Assembly (NCBI GenBank): GCA_004134995.1
Contig: REGP01000002.1
Location: forward strand, 248,001-312,000
Direction: 5' to 3'
DNA length: 64,000 nucleotides
DNA from: Oxalobacteraceae bacterium CAVE-383
GTDB taxonomy: Bacteria > Pseudomonadota > Gammaproteobacteria > Burkholderiales > Burkholderiaceae_D
Positions within the stretch are counted from its first letter, which is position 1. Each line of letters opens with the position of its first letter. The notes below the pieces were generated by a model. That model saw only the letters and a program-made list of their open reading frames with translations. It was not told the DNA's origin and made no database searches. Of the stretch, positions 19,927 to 29,828 are shown piece by piece. A program made the translations under genes and the position numbers.

Positions 19927-22053
19927 ATGAGTGTTAGCACCGCAGGCATCGAACTGAAAACCTCCCGCCGCTGGCTGGCGAACGGGGTGGAACTCATTTC
20001 GTCGATGCGCTTCGCCATCAGCCTGCTGACCCTGATCGCGATCGCCTCGGTGATCGGGACGGTGCTCAAGCAGAGCGAGCCGATGACCAATTACGTGAAC
20101 CAGTTCGGCCCGTTCTGGTTCGACATATTCGGCAAGCTCGGTCTGTACGCCGTGTATTCGACCTGGTGGTTTCTGCTGATCATGACGTTCCTGGTGGCGT
20201 CGACGTCCCTGTGCATCTGGCGCAACGCGCCCAAGATGATCAAGGACATGCGCAGCTGGAAGCTCAACGTGCGCGAACAATCGCTGCGCAATTTCCATCA
20301 CAAGGCGGAATGGCGCGCGGCCGTGGCGCCGGCGCTGCTGGCGCAGCAATTGACGGCGCGCATCGTCAACAAGGGCTATCGGGCCCGCATCGTCGAAAAA
20401 GACCAGGCCATCCTGATTACCGCCAAGCAGGGCGCGGCCAACAAGTGGGGCTATATCTTCGCCCACAGCGCAATCATCGTGATCTGCATCGGCGGCCTGC
20501 TCGATTCGAATCTGCCGATCCGCTTCCAGCAATGGGTCGGCGGCAAGACGCCGTTTTCCGGCAGCGGCCTGATCGCCGACATCGCGCCGGAGCATCGCCT
20601 GTCGACCGCCAATCCGACCTTCCGCGGCAACACGCTGATTCCGGAAGGCTCGGCCAGCAGCACCGCCATTATCCCGCAGCAGGACGGCGTGCTGATCCAG
20701 GACCTGCCGTTCACCATTCAACTGAAGCGCTTCGTCATCGATTTCTATTCGACCGGCATGCCGAAGCTGTTCGCCAGCGAAGTGGTATTGCAGGATCACA
20801 AGACCGGTGAAATCGTCACCGGGACCATCAAGGTCAACCAGCCGATGTTCTATGACGGCATCGCCTTGTATCAATCCAGCTTCGAGGACGGCGGCAGCCT
20901 GCTGCAGCTGGCGTCCTACCCGATGCAGGGCGGCGGCAGCCAGAGCATGCCGCTCAACGGCAAGGTCAACGAGAGCACGCCGCTGGCCAAGGACAGCGAC
21001 TACACCGTCGAATGGAGCGGCTTCCGTCCGTTCAATGTGGAAAACCTGAGCAAGGCCGGCAGCGCCGCCGGCGGCAGCGGCGGCGAAGACGTGCGGGCGG
21101 TCAACAAGAGCCTGAACAACAAGCTGGCGCAGGATTTGTCGGATCACCTGGGTTCCGGCGCCAAAAGCGCGAACAGCAAGGATTTGAAAAACGTCGGCCC
21201 CAGCGTGCAATACAAATTGCGCGACAAGACCGGCCAGGCGCGGGAATTCCTGAACTACATGCAACCGATCGAAATGGACGGCGTCTACGTTTTCCTGGCC
21301 GGCGTGCGCGACAATCCGGGCGATCAGTTCCGCTATTTGCGCATCCCGGCCGATGATGACGATTCGGTCGACGAGTGGATGCGTCTGCGCGCCGCCCTGA
21401 CCGATCCGCAACTGCGGGCAGCCGCGGCGCAGCGTTATGCGCAGCGGGCCATGCGCGACGACCGGCCCGGCATCGATGCGCTGCGCCGGCAATTGCAGGA
21501 ATCGGCGCAGAAGGGCATGGATCTGTTCGCCGGCGACGGCAAGGTTTCGGGCTATCTTGCGGTCTCGCGTTTCCTGGAAAACGTCCCCGCAGCCGAACAG
21601 GAACGCGCCGCCGATATTTTTATTAAAATCCTCAATGGCAGCCTGTGGGATTTATGGCAAGTGGCGCGCGAAAAGGCCGGCCTGAAGGCGCTGGAGCCGT
21701 CCGAAAAGCACGCGCGCTTCGTGCAGGTGGCCACCAATGCCCTGTCGGACGCCGGTTTCTACGGCGCGCCGGTCTATCTGCAGTTGCGCGGATTCGAGGA
21801 AATCAAGGCCTCCGTATTGCAGTTGACGCGTTCGCCGGGTAAAAAGGTCGTGTATCTGGGCTGCCTGCTGCTGGTGCTGGGTGTGTTTTCGATGCTGTAC
21901 GTGCGCGAGCGCAGGGTTTGGGTCTGGCTGCGTCCGGACAGCGATGGCGAGGGCGGCAGCCATGCTCTGATGGCCATGAGTTCGCAGCGCAAGACTTTGG
22001 ATTTTGAAAAAGAATTTGAATCGCTGAAAGCGCAGTTGACGCAATCGGCGTAA
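19927..22053 (+). CDS. resB: System II cytochrome c biogenesis protein ResB (Ccs1)
   Basis: ResB works with CcsA to deliver haem to apocytochromes c on the periplasmic side. The protein is 708 residues. It has N-terminal membrane segments (about residues 27-50 and 80-105, the second containing STWWFLLIMTFLVASTSLCI), a third near AHSAIIVICIGGLL, a large periplasmic domain, and a last membrane helix (VVYLGCLLLVLGVFSMLYV) near residue 645. An insert rich in Gly/Ser/Asn occurs around residues 380-415. The start is the ATG at 19927, or alternatively the GTG at 19918. It is transcribed with ccsA. Confidence 0.95.
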   Translation: MSVSTAGIELKTSRRWLANGVELISSMRFAISLLTLIAIASVIGTVLKQSEPMTNYVNQFGPFWFDIFGKLGLYAVYSTWWFLLIMTFLVASTSLCIWRNAPKMIKDMRSWKLNVREQSLRNFHHKAEWRAAVAPALLAQQLTARIVNKGYRARIVEKDQAILITAKQGAANKWGYIFAHSAIIVICIGGLLDSNLPIRFQQWVGGKTPFSGSGLIADIAPEHRLSTANPTFRGNTLIPEGSASSTAIIPQQDGVLIQDLPFTIQLKRFVIDFYSTGMPKLFASEVVLQDHKTGEIVTGTIKVNQPMFYDGIALYQSSFEDGGSLLQLASYPMQGGGSQSMPLNGKVNESTPLAKDSDYTVEWSGFRPFNVENLSKAGSAAGGSGGEDVRAVNKSLNNKLAQDLSDHLGSGAKSANSKDLKNVGPSVQYKLRDKTGQAREFLNYMQPIEMDGVYVFLAGVRDNPGDQFRYLRIPADDDDSVDEWMRLRAALTDPQLRAAAAQRYAQRAMRDDRPGIDALRRQLQESAQKGMDLFAGDGKVSGYLAVSRFLENVPAAEQERAADIFIKILNGSLWDLWQVAREKAGLKALEPSEKHARFVQVATNALSDAGFYGAPVYLQLRGFEEIKASVLQLTRSPGKKVVYLGCLLLVLGVFSMLYVRERRVWVWLRPDSDGEGGSHALMAMSSQRKTLDFEKEFESLKAQLTQSA

Positions 22054-22108
22054 GCTCCCGCAATCGCCGCCGGCCACGGCTCGGGCGATGCAGGAAATCG
22101 GAGAAATG

Positions 22109-23254
22109 ATGGAATTAACGCAAACTTACGTTCCCGATCAGGGATTTTTCAAGCGCCTCGGCACAATCGACTGGCTGTTCGGCGCGGCATTGCTGGCGGG
22201 CTCCCTGTTCGGCCTGTATCGGTACGGCAACTTCATGGATTACTATGAAAAAGCCGTGCTGCTGCTGGCTGCGCCGGTATTCGCCTGCCTCGGATGGCAC
22301 TGGAAACCGGTGCGTTCGCTGATGGCCGGACTGGCGGTGCTGTCGCTGTCGGCAATCGCCATGTATCACGGCTCGCTGCAGATGGCGGATCAGAAATTCT
22401 TCCTGAAATATTTGTTGTCGAGCCAGTCCGCCGTGTTGTGGATGAGTGTGTTTTTCTTCCTCTCCACGCTGTTTTACTGGGGCGGCATGATCGCGCGCTC
22501 GGACACCGGCTTTTCGATCGGTTCCAAGCTGTGCTGGGCCGGCGTCGTTTTCGGTTTCACCGGCATGCTGGTGCGCTGGTACGAGTCCTATCTGATCGGC
22601 GCCGACGTCGGCCATATCCCGATCTCGAATCTGTATGAAGTGTTCATCCTGTTCTGCATGATCACCGCATTGTTCTATCTGTATTACGAAGCCCACTATA
22701 AAACGCGCCAGCTCGGCGCATTCGTGATGCTGGTGGTGTCGGCCGCAGTCGGCTTCCTGTTGTGGTACACCGTGGCGCGCGACGCTTCCGAAATCCAGCC
22801 ACTGGTGCCGGCCTTGCAAAGCTGGTGGATGAAAATCCACGTGCCGGCCAATTTCATCGGCTACGGCACGTTCTCGCTGGCGGCAATGGTCGGCCTGGCG
22901 TATCTGCTGAAATCCAAGGGTTATCTGGCCGACCGCCTGCCGTCGCTGGAAGTGCTGGACGACGTCATGTACAAGTCGATCGCGGTCGGCTTCACCTTCT
23001 TCACGATCGCCACCATCCTGGGCGCGCTGTGGGCCGCCGAAGCATGGGGCGGCTACTGGTCCTGGGATCCGAAGGAAACCTGGGCGCTGATCGTCTGGCT
23101 TAATTATGCCGCCTGGCTGCATATGCGCCTGATGAAGGGCCTGCGCGGCCAGGTCGCCGCCTGGTGGGCATTGATCGGTCTGCTGGTGACCACTTTCGCT
23201 TTCCTCGGCGTGAATATGTTCTTGTCCGGCCTGCATTCCTACGGCGAGCTGTAA
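22109..23254 (+). CDS. ccsA: System II cytochrome c biogenesis protein CcsA (also called CcsB/ResC)
   Basis: CcsA is the haem-handling partner of ResB. The 381-residue protein has about eight membrane segments. It carries the tryptophan-rich WWD signature in WGGYWSWDPKETWALIVW near the C-terminal third, with flanking His residues (KIHVPANFIGY, LHMRLMK, LHSYGEL) of the kind that ligate haem. I choose the ATG at 22109, behind CGGAG at 22099-22103; ATGs at 22088 and 22106 are in frame. It ends the cytochrome c biogenesis pair. Confidence 0.95.
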   Translation: MELTQTYVPDQGFFKRLGTIDWLFGAALLAGSLFGLYRYGNFMDYYEKAVLLLAAPVFACLGWHWKPVRSLMAGLAVLSLSAIAMYHGSLQMADQKFFLKYLLSSQSAVLWMSVFFFLSTLFYWGGMIARSDTGFSIGSKLCWAGVVFGFTGMLVRWYESYLIGADVGHIPISNLYEVFILFCMITALFYLYYEAHYKTRQLGAFVMLVVSAAVGFLLWYTVARDASEIQPLVPALQSWWMKIHVPANFIGYGTFSLAAMVGLAYLLKSKGYLADRLPSLEVLDDVMYKSIAVGFTFFTIATILGALWAAEAWGGYWSWDPKETWALIVWLNYAAWLHMRLMKGLRGQVAAWWALIGLLVTTFAFLGVNMFLSGLHSYGEL

Positions 23255-23299
23255 CATGAGGCCGGCGCTGCCGACGGCGCTGGCCATCCTGTCGCATCC

Positions 23300-24202
23300 A
23301 TGCCGCATTTGCAATCCCGGGACCAGCCTCCATTTCAGCAGGAAATGACCTCATTCAATCCGATTTCCGTGCGCGCATTCGTCGCACACAGCCAACTCCA
23401 GCGTAGAACGCGCACCCGTTTCCGGGTCGCCGCGGGCTTGCTGTTGTCGCTGCTGTTGCATGCGGCATTGCTGTGGTACGCGCTGTCGGTCGCGCCGTCG
23501 CCGCCGCTGGGCGCTTCCTCGCCGGTCCAGGCGCCGCTGATGGTGACCTTGCTGCAGAATCAACAGAAGGCGCCGTCGGCCAATGCGCCGTCGCCGCTGC
23601 CGCCGGAGCCGGTGCGGTCGAACAACAAGCCCACGCCGAAGCCGCAAAAGCAGATCAAGCGCGCGGAGCCGAAAGCCGTCAAGCCGAATACGCCGCCGTT
23701 GCCGGAAGCGCCAAGCGCCATGCGGGCGCCGCCGGCGGCCGACATGAGCAGCATGCTGGAAGCGGCGCGCGCGCGTCGCGCGGCGGAGGCGTCGACTTCC
23801 AGCGAGGACGCGATTTCGCGCGAAAGCAACCGTGCGCCGTCCGGCAACGAGGTGGCCCAAGCCAATGTCGACTTCTCGCTGCGCAAGAACAAGGGCATCA
23901 GCGGCGTGTTTGAAGTGCTCAGCGTGGGGCCGCGCATCGGCATCTTCCGCTTCATCGGCTGGACCTCGGATGCTGCCGACAATACGCGCCAGACCATCAG
24001 CGTCGATGCGGGCCTCGGCGGCGATGTGCAGCAGGCCATCATCAAACGCATGATCCAGCTGATCCGCCAGCACTACAAAGAAAACTTCAACTGGGACTCG
24101 CAGCGCCTGGGCCGTGTTGTCATACTATCGGCGCGTGAAAAGGACGAAGCCGATCTGCGGCGTTTCATGACCGAGGAATTCTTCGAGCGCCCGCGTTACT
24201 AG
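23300..24202 (+). CDS. TonB-like single-pass membrane protein of unknown role
   Basis: The protein has up to 300 residues (285 from the ATG at 23345; neither start has a clear ribosome binding site). It has a basic N-terminus, one membrane helix (about residues 45-63, LLLSLLLHAALLWYAL), and a Pro/Lys-rich segment (about residues 90-140) that resembles the periplasm-spanning part of TonB or TolA. A C-terminal domain of about 100 residues (VDFSLRKNKGISGVFEVLSV and beyond) follows. I do not recognise a TonB C-terminal fold motif, and no exbB/exbD neighbours are present. It lies between ccsA and msrP. Function unknown. Confidence 0.75.
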   Translation: MPHLQSRDQPPFQQEMTSFNPISVRAFVAHSQLQRRTRTRFRVAAGLLLSLLLHAALLWYALSVAPSPPLGASSPVQAPLMVTLLQNQQKAPSANAPSPLPPEPVRSNNKPTPKPQKQIKRAEPKAVKPNTPPLPEAPSAMRAPPAADMSSMLEAARARRAAEASTSSEDAISRESNRAPSGNEVAQANVDFSLRKNKGISGVFEVLSVGPRIGIFRFIGWTSDAADNTRQTISVDAGLGGDVQQAIIKRMIQLIRQHYKENFNWDSQRLGRVVILSAREKDEADLRRFMTEEFFERPRY

Positions 24203-24335
24203 AGCGTGAACGCAGGGCATGGCGGAAACCGGGCGCAAGACGTTACCAAACGTTACGGCGTGTACACTGTGACATAAAAGTTCCGCGGAGCGGTGCTAAT
24301 CTGCTGAAATCGTCGACCTATACAGAGGATCTGCC

Positions 24336-25316
24336 ATGCTGATCAAACGCCAGCCCAACGTAAGCGATCACCCGCTCGTTTCCGAAATCACGCCACGCGA
24401 GATATTTGAATCCCGCCGCACGTTCGTCAAACAACTGGCGCTCGGTTCGATCGCCGGCGCCGGCCTGCTGGAAATGGCCTCGCGCGAGGCATTCGCCCAG
24501 AGCGCCGGCGCGCAAAAACTGGCCGCCGCGCGCAACGCCGCCTATGTTGCCGCCGATAAAGTCACGCCTTACAAAGACATCACCACCTACAATAATTACT
24601 ACGAATTCGGCACCGACAAGGCCGATCCGGCCAAGACCGCGGGCACGCTGAAAACGCGTCCCTGGAGCGTCGCCATTGAAGGCGAGGTCAAGAAGCCGAT
24701 GACCCTGGATCTGGACACCCTGATGAAAATCGCGCCTCTGGAAGAGCGCATCTACCGGCTGCGCTGCGTCGAAGGCTGGTCGATGGTGATTCCGTGGATC
24801 GGCTATTCCTTCTCCGAACTGATCAAGAAGGTCGAGCCGACCGCCAACGCAAAATACGTGCAGTTCGTCACGCTGGCCGACAGCAGGCAGATGCCGGGTT
24901 TGTCGGATCCGGTATTGCAATGGCCCTATACCGAAGGCCTGCGCATGGACGAAGCCAATCACCCGCTGGCCCTGCTGACCTTCGGCCTGTACGGCGAGGT
25001 GCTGCCGAACCAGAACGGCGCGCCGGTGCGCATCGTGCTGCCGTGGAAATACGGCTTCAAATCGGCCAAGTCCATTGTCAAGATCCGCTTCCTGAAAGAG
25101 CAGCCGAAGACCGCCTGGAACAGCTATGCCGCCAATGAATACGGCTTTTATTCCAATGTCAATCCGGCGGTGGATCATCCGCGCTGGTCGCAGGCCAGCG
25201 AACGCCGCATCGGCGAAGACGGTTTTTTCACCAAAAAACGTCCGACGCTGCTGTTCAATGGTTATAACGAGGTCGCGCCGCTGTATGCGGGCATGGATCT
25301 GAAAAAGTATTTCTAG
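24336..25316 (+). CDS. msrP: Periplasmic protein-methionine-sulfoxide reductase catalytic subunit MsrP (YedY)
   Basis: MsrP is a molybdopterin enzyme that repairs oxidised methionines in periplasmic proteins. The 326-residue precursor has a twin-arginine signal (R27-R28 in [13 protein letters not shown]), so it is exported folded by Tat. The molybdenum-coordinating cysteine is C144 in [10 protein letters not shown]. The oxidoreductase molybdopterin-binding fold continues to about residue 300. Its membrane partner msrQ follows 21 bases later, the standard operon. Confidence 0.96.
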   Translation: MLIKRQPNVSDHPLVSEITPREIFESRRTFVKQLALGSIAGAGLLEMASREAFAQSAGAQKLAAARNAAYVAADKVTPYKDITTYNNYYEFGTDKADPAKTAGTLKTRPWSVAIEGEVKKPMTLDLDTLMKIAPLEERIYRLRCVEGWSMVIPWIGYSFSELIKKVEPTANAKYVQFVTLADSRQMPGLSDPVLQWPYTEGLRMDEANHPLALLTFGLYGEVLPNQNGAPVRIVLPWKYGFKSAKSIVKIRFLKEQPKTAWNSYAANEYGFYSNVNPAVDHPRWSQASERRIGEDGFFTKKRPTLLFNGYNEVAPLYAGMDLKKYF

Positions 25317-25337
25317 GACTGGTAGGGAGGGGATAAA

Positions 25338-25982
25338 TTGAACTTACGCAACCCGACGCCGAAGCAGGTCGGCTGGATCAAGGGCATTCTGTTCGTGCTG
25401 GCGCTCTTGCCGTTCGCGCGGCTGGCGCTTTTCACGTTTACCGACCGGCTGGGTGCCAATCCGATCGAATTCATTACGCGCAATACCGGCGACTGGACCT
25501 TGTACTTCCTCTGCATCACGCTGGCCGTGACGCCGGTGCGCAAATTATCCAATTGGGGGTGGCTGCTTCGCTTGCGCCGCATGTTCGGGCTCTTTGCATT
25601 TTTTTACGTATCGCTGCATTTCATGACGTTCTTCTGGTTTGACCATTTCTTCGATCTGAACGAGATGTGGAAAGACGTTGTCAAGCGGCCCTTCATCACG
25701 GTCGGTTTTAGCGCCTTTGTATTGTTGATTCCACTGGCCGTCACCAGCACCAACAAGATGATCCGCAGGCTGGGCGCCAAACGCTGGCAATGGCTGCACC
25801 GGCTGATCTATCTGATCGTGCCGCTCGGCGTGCTGCATTTCTGGTGGATGAAGGCGGGCAAGAACCTGCTGGCGCAGCCGATTCTGTTTACGGTGATTGT
25901 GGCGGCACTATTGTTATTCAGAGTGCTGTTCCGCAAGCCGCGCGCCGCGGCCGCGCCGGCAAGGGCCAAGCAGTCCGCCTGA
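25338..25982 (+). CDS. msrQ: MsrQ (YedZ), haem-binding membrane subunit of the MsrPQ system
   Basis: MsrQ passes electrons from the quinone pool or a cytoplasmic flavin reductase to MsrP. The 214-residue protein has a ferric-reductase-like six-helix membrane domain with histidines in FYVSLHFMTFFWFDH and WLHRLIYLIVPLGVLHFWW that can ligate haem. It starts with TTG at 25338 behind a strong GGGAGGGG site. It converges on gpsA with a gap of only 21 bases and no visible terminator. Confidence 0.94.
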   Translation: MNLRNPTPKQVGWIKGILFVLALLPFARLALFTFTDRLGANPIEFITRNTGDWTLYFLCITLAVTPVRKLSNWGWLLRLRRMFGLFAFFYVSLHFMTFFWFDHFFDLNEMWKDVVKRPFITVGFSAFVLLIPLAVTSTNKMIRRLGAKRWQWLHRLIYLIVPLGVLHFWWMKAGKNLLAQPILFTVIVAALLLFRVLFRKPRAAAAPARAKQSA

Positions 25983-26003
25983 TTCGAAGAAGGGAATCCG
26001 GCC

Positions 26004-27050
26004 CTAGGCCCGGTGGTTCTCTTCGCGCGGCTCACGCGCCAGCAGGCGCGTTACCATCTCCTCAACCGGCAGGCCGTCGAAAAGCGCGCTGGCGACGGCG
26101 TCGCTGATCGGCATTTCCACGCCATGCTTCTGCGCCAATGCGCGCACCGCCCTGGCGCAGCGCACGCCTTCGGCCACATGGCCCAATTCCGTTTCGATCT
26201 GCTGCAGCGGCTTGCCTTGCGCCAGGCCGAGCCCGACCTTGCGGTTGCGCGACAAATCGCCGGTGCAGGTCAGAATCAGATCGCCCATGCCGGACAAGCC
26301 GGTGAAGGTTTCGGCTCGCGCCCCCAGCGCCACGCCGAAGCGGGTAATTTCGGCCAGCCCGCGCGTGATCAGCGCGGCGCGCGCATTCAGGCCCAGCGCC
26401 AGTCCGTCGGCGGCGCCGGTGGCGATCGCCAGTATGTTCTTTACCGCGCCGCCGACTTCGACGCCGATCAGATCGTCGCTCGAATAAATGCGCAACCGCT
26501 CGCCATGCAGCGCCTCGACCACAAGTTCGGCAAGGCCGGCGTCGGTGCCGGCGAAAGTCAGGGCGCAAGGCAGGCCGCGCGCCACTTCCTGTGCGAACGA
26601 AGGGCCCGAAAGGGCGCCGGCGGGAATCCGGTCGCCGAGCACTTCGCGCACGATCTGGTGCGGCAGCAAATGCGTATCCTGCTCCAGTCCCTTGCACAGC
26701 CAGATCAGATTCGGCACATCGGGCCGCAGCGCATGCGCGGCGATCCGGTCGCCGATGGCGCGCAAACCGGAAACCGAAGAAGCGGCGATCAGCAGGGTAT
26801 CGGTGTGGGCGGCCGCGCCGGCATTGGATGGCGGCGCGGCTGCGTGCGCCAGCGCCGCGTCGAAATCAGGGCTGCATTGCAGATTGGGAGGCAGCGCGAA
26901 GCCGGGCAGATAGGGTTTGTTTTCGCGGTCGCGCTGCATCGCATGCAAGGCGGCGGCATCGCGGCCCCACAGCAGAACCTCATGCCGTTTGGCCAGTGCA
27001 ATTGCCAGCGCGGTGCCCCATGCGCCCGCGCCCAGGACGGTGATTTTCAT
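26004..27050 (-). CDS. gpsA: Glycerol-3-phosphate dehydrogenase [NAD(P)+]
   Basis: GpsA reduces dihydroxyacetone phosphate to glycerol 3-phosphate for phospholipid synthesis. The 348-residue protein starts at [18 protein letters not shown], which holds the Rossmann GxGxxG motif. [15 protein letters not shown] and [15 protein letters not shown] are the catalytic-domain signatures. An in-frame extension to 27329 runs through the neighbouring SH3 gene and is rejected. It is the last gene of the rhodanese-grxC-secB operon. Confidence 0.96.
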   Translation of the reverse strand: MKITVLGAGAWGTALAIALAKRHEVLLWGRDAAALHAMQRDRENKPYLPGFALPPNLQCSPDFDAALAHAAAPPSNAGAAAHTDTLLIAASSVSGLRAIGDRIAAHALRPDVPNLIWLCKGLEQDTHLLPHQIVREVLGDRIPAGALSGPSFAQEVARGLPCALTFAGTDAGLAELVVEALHGERLRIYSSDDLIGVEVGGAVKNILAIATGAADGLALGLNARAALITRGLAEITRFGVALGARAETFTGLSGMGDLILTCTGDLSRNRKVGLGLAQGKPLQQIETELGHVAEGVRCARAVRALAQKHGVEMPISDAVASALFDGLPVEEMVTRLLAREPREENHRA

Positions 27051-27106
27051 GCGGAAAAAGGCCGGAGCCTGAGGTCGGTTCGGGCGATCGGCCAGCCGCG
27101 CATGCG

Positions 27107-27571
27107 TCAGCTGCCCCAGACTTCGGTGATCTTGACGTAGCCGCCCTGGCCGTCGCGGTGCTTGACCTTGAGCCAGCCCGAAACGGCCGGTTCGGCCACT
27201 TCCAGCAGGACATTCTTGTCGGCACTGAAGACCACCGGGCTGGCATCCTGCGCGGCCGCGTGGATCTTGGCGTTGGCGGCCGTCACCACTACATTGTGCT
27301 TGGCCGCCAATTGCTTCGATTGCACCCACGACAGGCTGCCCGCCGAATCCCGCACCTTGCTCCAGTCGCCGTAGGTCAGCACCACTTCCACCGGCATGCC
27401 GCGCGGCGCGACAAAGACCCTGCGGCCTTTTTCGGACGGCGCGTCGTACATGATCGCCGGCGCCGCGCCGACCGTTTTGTAATCGAGCGCATGGGCGCTG
27501 AAACTCAGCGTGGCGCCGGCCAGCAGCAAAGCCGATGTCGAAAGATTCAAAAGGCGGCGTGCAGGTTTCAT
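27107..27571 (-). CDS. Exported SH3-domain protein
   Basis: The 154-residue protein has a clear signal peptide ([20 protein letters not shown], cleavage near residue 28). Two bacterial SH3-like units follow: about residues 30-90 with [20 protein letters not shown] and [10 protein letters not shown], and about 95-150 ending in [17 protein letters not shown]. Such domains usually bind the cell wall or partner proteins. It sits between secB and gpsA, which are adjacent in E. coli. Substrate unknown. Confidence 0.85.
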   Translation of the reverse strand: MKPARRLLNLSTSALLLAGATLSFSAHALDYKTVGAAPAIMYDAPSEKGRRVFVAPRGMPVEVVLTYGDWSKVRDSAGSLSWVQSKQLAAKHNVVVTAANAKIHAAAQDASPVVFSADKNVLLEVAEPAVSGWLKVKHRDGQGGYVKITEVWGS

Positions 27572-27581
27572 GCGTGTATTC

Positions 27582-28088
27582 CTAGTTGATGCTGTTGGAA
27601 GCCGGTACGACGGTGCTGTCGGTCTGCTTCTCGGCCAGCGCCTGCAGGCGCTGCTGGTAGAACGCTTCGAAATTGACTTCGCTCAGATGGATGGGCGGGA
27701 AGCCCGAACGGGTCAGGATGTCGGCGATATTGGCGCGCAGGTAAGGGAAGATGATATTCGGGCAGGCGATGCCCAGCAGCGGATCGAGCTGTTCGCCCGG
27801 AATATTGCGGATTTCGAAAATGCCGGCCTGCTTGCCTTCCACCAGGAAAGCGACCTTGTCGCCGATTTTCGCGGTGACCGTTGCCGTCACTGTCGATTCG
27901 AAAATGCCTTCAGCCAGCGGCTGCGCGCCCACGTCCAGCGCCACTTCGATGTTCGGCGCTTCCTGTTCCAGGAAAATCGCCGGCGAATTCGGCTGTTCCA
28001 GCGACATGTCCTTCAGGTACACGCGCTGGATTTGGAAAACAGGCTGCGCCTGATCGGCTTGCTGAGGTTGTTGGGTTGCGTCCGACAT
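27582..28088 (-). CDS. secB: Protein-export chaperone SecB
   Basis: SecB holds preproteins unfolded and passes them to SecA. The protein is 168 residues from the ATG at 28088 ([18 protein letters not shown]). The family motifs [16 protein letters not shown] and [21 protein letters not shown] are intact. An in-frame extension upstream to 28244 crosses into grxC and is rejected. It is 79 bases downstream of grxC. Confidence 0.97.
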   Translation of the reverse strand: MSDATQQPQQADQAQPVFQIQRVYLKDMSLEQPNSPAIFLEQEAPNIEVALDVGAQPLAEGIFESTVTATVTAKIGDKVAFLVEGKQAGIFEIRNIPGEQLDPLLGIACPNIIFPYLRANIADILTRSGFPPIHLSEVNFEAFYQQRLQALAEKQTDSTVVPASNSIN

Positions 28089-28167
28089 AGATAGAGGCTT
28101 TCGTTGATTTCGTTGAAATGGATTTGCTGTGCTTGATGAAAATTGCCGCGCGGTCCGGGTTCCGGCC

Positions 28168-28476
28168 TCAGCCTTGGCCGTGCAGCAGCGGATCGAGCTT
28201 GCCGGCCCGGTCCAGCGCGCTGAGGTCGTCGAAGCCGCCCACATGGAAGCTGTCCACGTAGATTTGCGGCACGGTGCGGCGACCGGTCTTCTGCATCATG
28301 ACTTCGCGTTGCGACGGATCCAGATCGATGCGGATCTTTTCGATTTCGGTGACGCCCTTTTGCGTCAGCAGCCGTTCGGCCATGGTGCAGTAAGGGCAGG
28401 TGCCGGTGCAATACATGGTGAGCTTGGCGCTGACGGGTGCGCTGTTTGAGGCGCCATTTGCCGTGCTATTGCTCAT
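28168..28476 (-). CDS. grxC: Glutaredoxin 3
   Basis: This small dithiol glutaredoxin reduces protein disulfides with glutathione. The 102-residue protein has the CPYC active site in [17 protein letters not shown] (about residues 27-30), the cis-Pro motif TVPQIYVD, and [13 protein letters not shown]. Its N-terminal 17 residues are a Ser/Asn/Ala-rich extension. The ATG overlaps the rhodanese gene stop by 4 bases (ATGA). Confidence 0.96.
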   Translation of the reverse strand: MSNSTANGASNSAPVSAKLTMYCTGTCPYCTMAERLLTQKGVTEIEKIRIDLDPSQREVMMQKTGRRTVPQIYVDSFHVGGFDDLSALDRAGKLDPLLHGQG

Positions 28477-28907
28477 GCCGCACCTTTGACCGCTGCAGCC
28501 GCGCCGCCGACCACCGGCAGCGATTGTGCCTGCCAGGCGCTCATGCCGCCGGTCAGGCAGAACACTTCGGGAAAGCCGGCCTTGGCCAGGGTCGCCGCGG
28601 CGCCTGCCGCCTGCGTGCCGCTCTGGCACACCACCAGGAAATTGCGGGTCTTGAGCTTTTCCAGTTCGCCGACGCGCTTGGCCAGTTCCCTGGCCGGGAT
28701 GTTGCGGGCGTCGCGGATATGGCCGGCCGCGAACTGGGCTTCATCGCGTACGTCGAGGATGACGGTCTTGTTCTGGTTGATCAGCTGGGTGGCCTGCAGC
28801 AGGGTGAGCTTGTTGCCGCCGCGTTGCTGCAGCATCGGTATGATCAGCGCGCCGCCGGACAAAATGGCCAGGCCGATCAGGAAAATATTGTCGATAATGA
28901 ATTTCAC
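28473..28907 (-). CDS. Membrane-anchored rhodanese-like protein (YibN type)
   Basis: The 144-residue protein has an N-terminal membrane anchor (FIIDNIFLIGLAILSGGALI) and one rhodanese domain with the active-site loop CQSGTQAAGAA, whose Cys is the sulfur carrier. I start it at the GTG at 28907, because homologues begin at this KFIIDN sequence; in-frame codons further upstream give an unlikely N-terminus. A TATAAT (complement 28938-28943) lies about 31 bases upstream. The order rhodanese-grxC-secB-gpsA matches E. coli yibN-grxC-secB-gpsA. Confidence 0.92.
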   Translation of the reverse strand: MKFIIDNIFLIGLAILSGGALIIPMLQQRGGNKLTLLQATQLINQNKTVILDVRDEAQFAAGHIRDARNIPARELAKRVGELEKLKTRNFLVVCQSGTQAAGAAATLAKAGFPEVFCLTGGMSAWQAQSLPVVGGAAAAVKGAA

Positions 28908-29081
28908 AGGATTCCAATGGTTTTGTACAATCCCGGCATTATAAAATAGAAGCGGGATTGCTATTGTATTCCGCGCAAGTAATTGAGAGCCATTGCACAA
29001 GTACCGGTTGTAGGACAAGCGCGGCGCCGGTATTCATGCAATACGCTTTCCACACACACACTAACCTACCAAAAATAAATC

Positions 29082-29828
29082 ATGTACAAAATTGTATTCA
29101 TGCGCCACGGCGAATCCACGTGGAACCTGGCCAATCGTTTCACCGGCTGGGTCGACGTCGACCTGACCGAACAAGGCGTGGCCGAAGCCCGCCATGCCGG
29201 CAAACTGCTTAAAGAGGCCGGCTTCACCTTCGACCTGGCTTTCACCTCGGTGCTCAAGCGCGCCATCCGCACCCTCTGGACCACGCTGGACGAAATGGAC
29301 CTGATGTACATTCCAATCAAGAACGACTGGCGCCTCAACGAACGGCATTACGGCGCATTGACCGGCCTGAACAAGGCGGAAACCGCCGCCCAGTACGGCG
29401 AGGAACAGGTCATGACATGGCGCCGCAGCTACGATACGCCGCCCGAACCGCTGGATCCGGCCGATCCGCGCGCCTCGTTCGACGACCCGCGCTACGCCGG
29501 CCTGAAGCCCGAGCAGATTCCGCTGACCGAATGCCTGAAGGACGCCGTCGCGCGCGTCATGCCGGCCTGGAACGACACCATTGCGCCCGCCATCAAGTCC
29601 GGCAAAAGCATCATCATTTCGGCCCACGGCAACAGCCTGCGTGCGCTGATCAAGTCGCTCGACGACATCAGCGACGAAGGCATCGTCGACGTCAACGTAC
29701 CCAACGGCCAGCCGCTGGTGTATGAACTGGATGCCGACCTGAAGCCGATCCGCAGCTATTACCTGGGCGATCACGCCGCCATCGCAGCCGCATTGAGCGC
29801 CGTCGCCAACCAGGGAAAAGCCAAATAA
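29082..29828 (+). CDS. gpmA: 2,3-bisphosphoglycerate-dependent phosphoglycerate mutase
   Basis: GpmA interconverts 3- and 2-phosphoglycerate in glycolysis and gluconeogenesis. The 248-residue protein has the phospho-acceptor H9 in [17 protein letters not shown] and the second histidine in [16 protein letters not shown]. It is divergent from the rhodanese operon. Its stop codon TAA at 29826-29828 overlaps the inferred ATA start of the next gene. Confidence 0.97.
   Translation: MYKIVFMRHGESTWNLANRFTGWVDVDLTEQGVAEARHAGKLLKEAGFTFDLAFTSVLKRAIRTLWTTLDEMDLMYIPIKNDWRLNERHYGALTGLNKAETAAQYGEEQVMTWRRSYDTPPEPLDPADPRASFDDPRYAGLKPEQIPLTECLKDAVARVMPAWNDTIAPAIKSGKSIIISAHGNSLRALIKSLDDISDEGIVDVNVPNGQPLVYELDADLKPIRSYYLGDHAAIAAALSAVANQGKAK

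Noticed and set aside
19825..21492. 555-codon open frame on the minus strand
   Set aside because: Antisense shadow of resB with low-complexity Arg/Gln/Ala composition and no family features.
26004..27329. N-terminally extended gpsA frame
   Set aside because: The extension is out of frame with, and overlaps, the SH3 gene; GpsA homologues start at the MKITVLGAG sequence at 27050.
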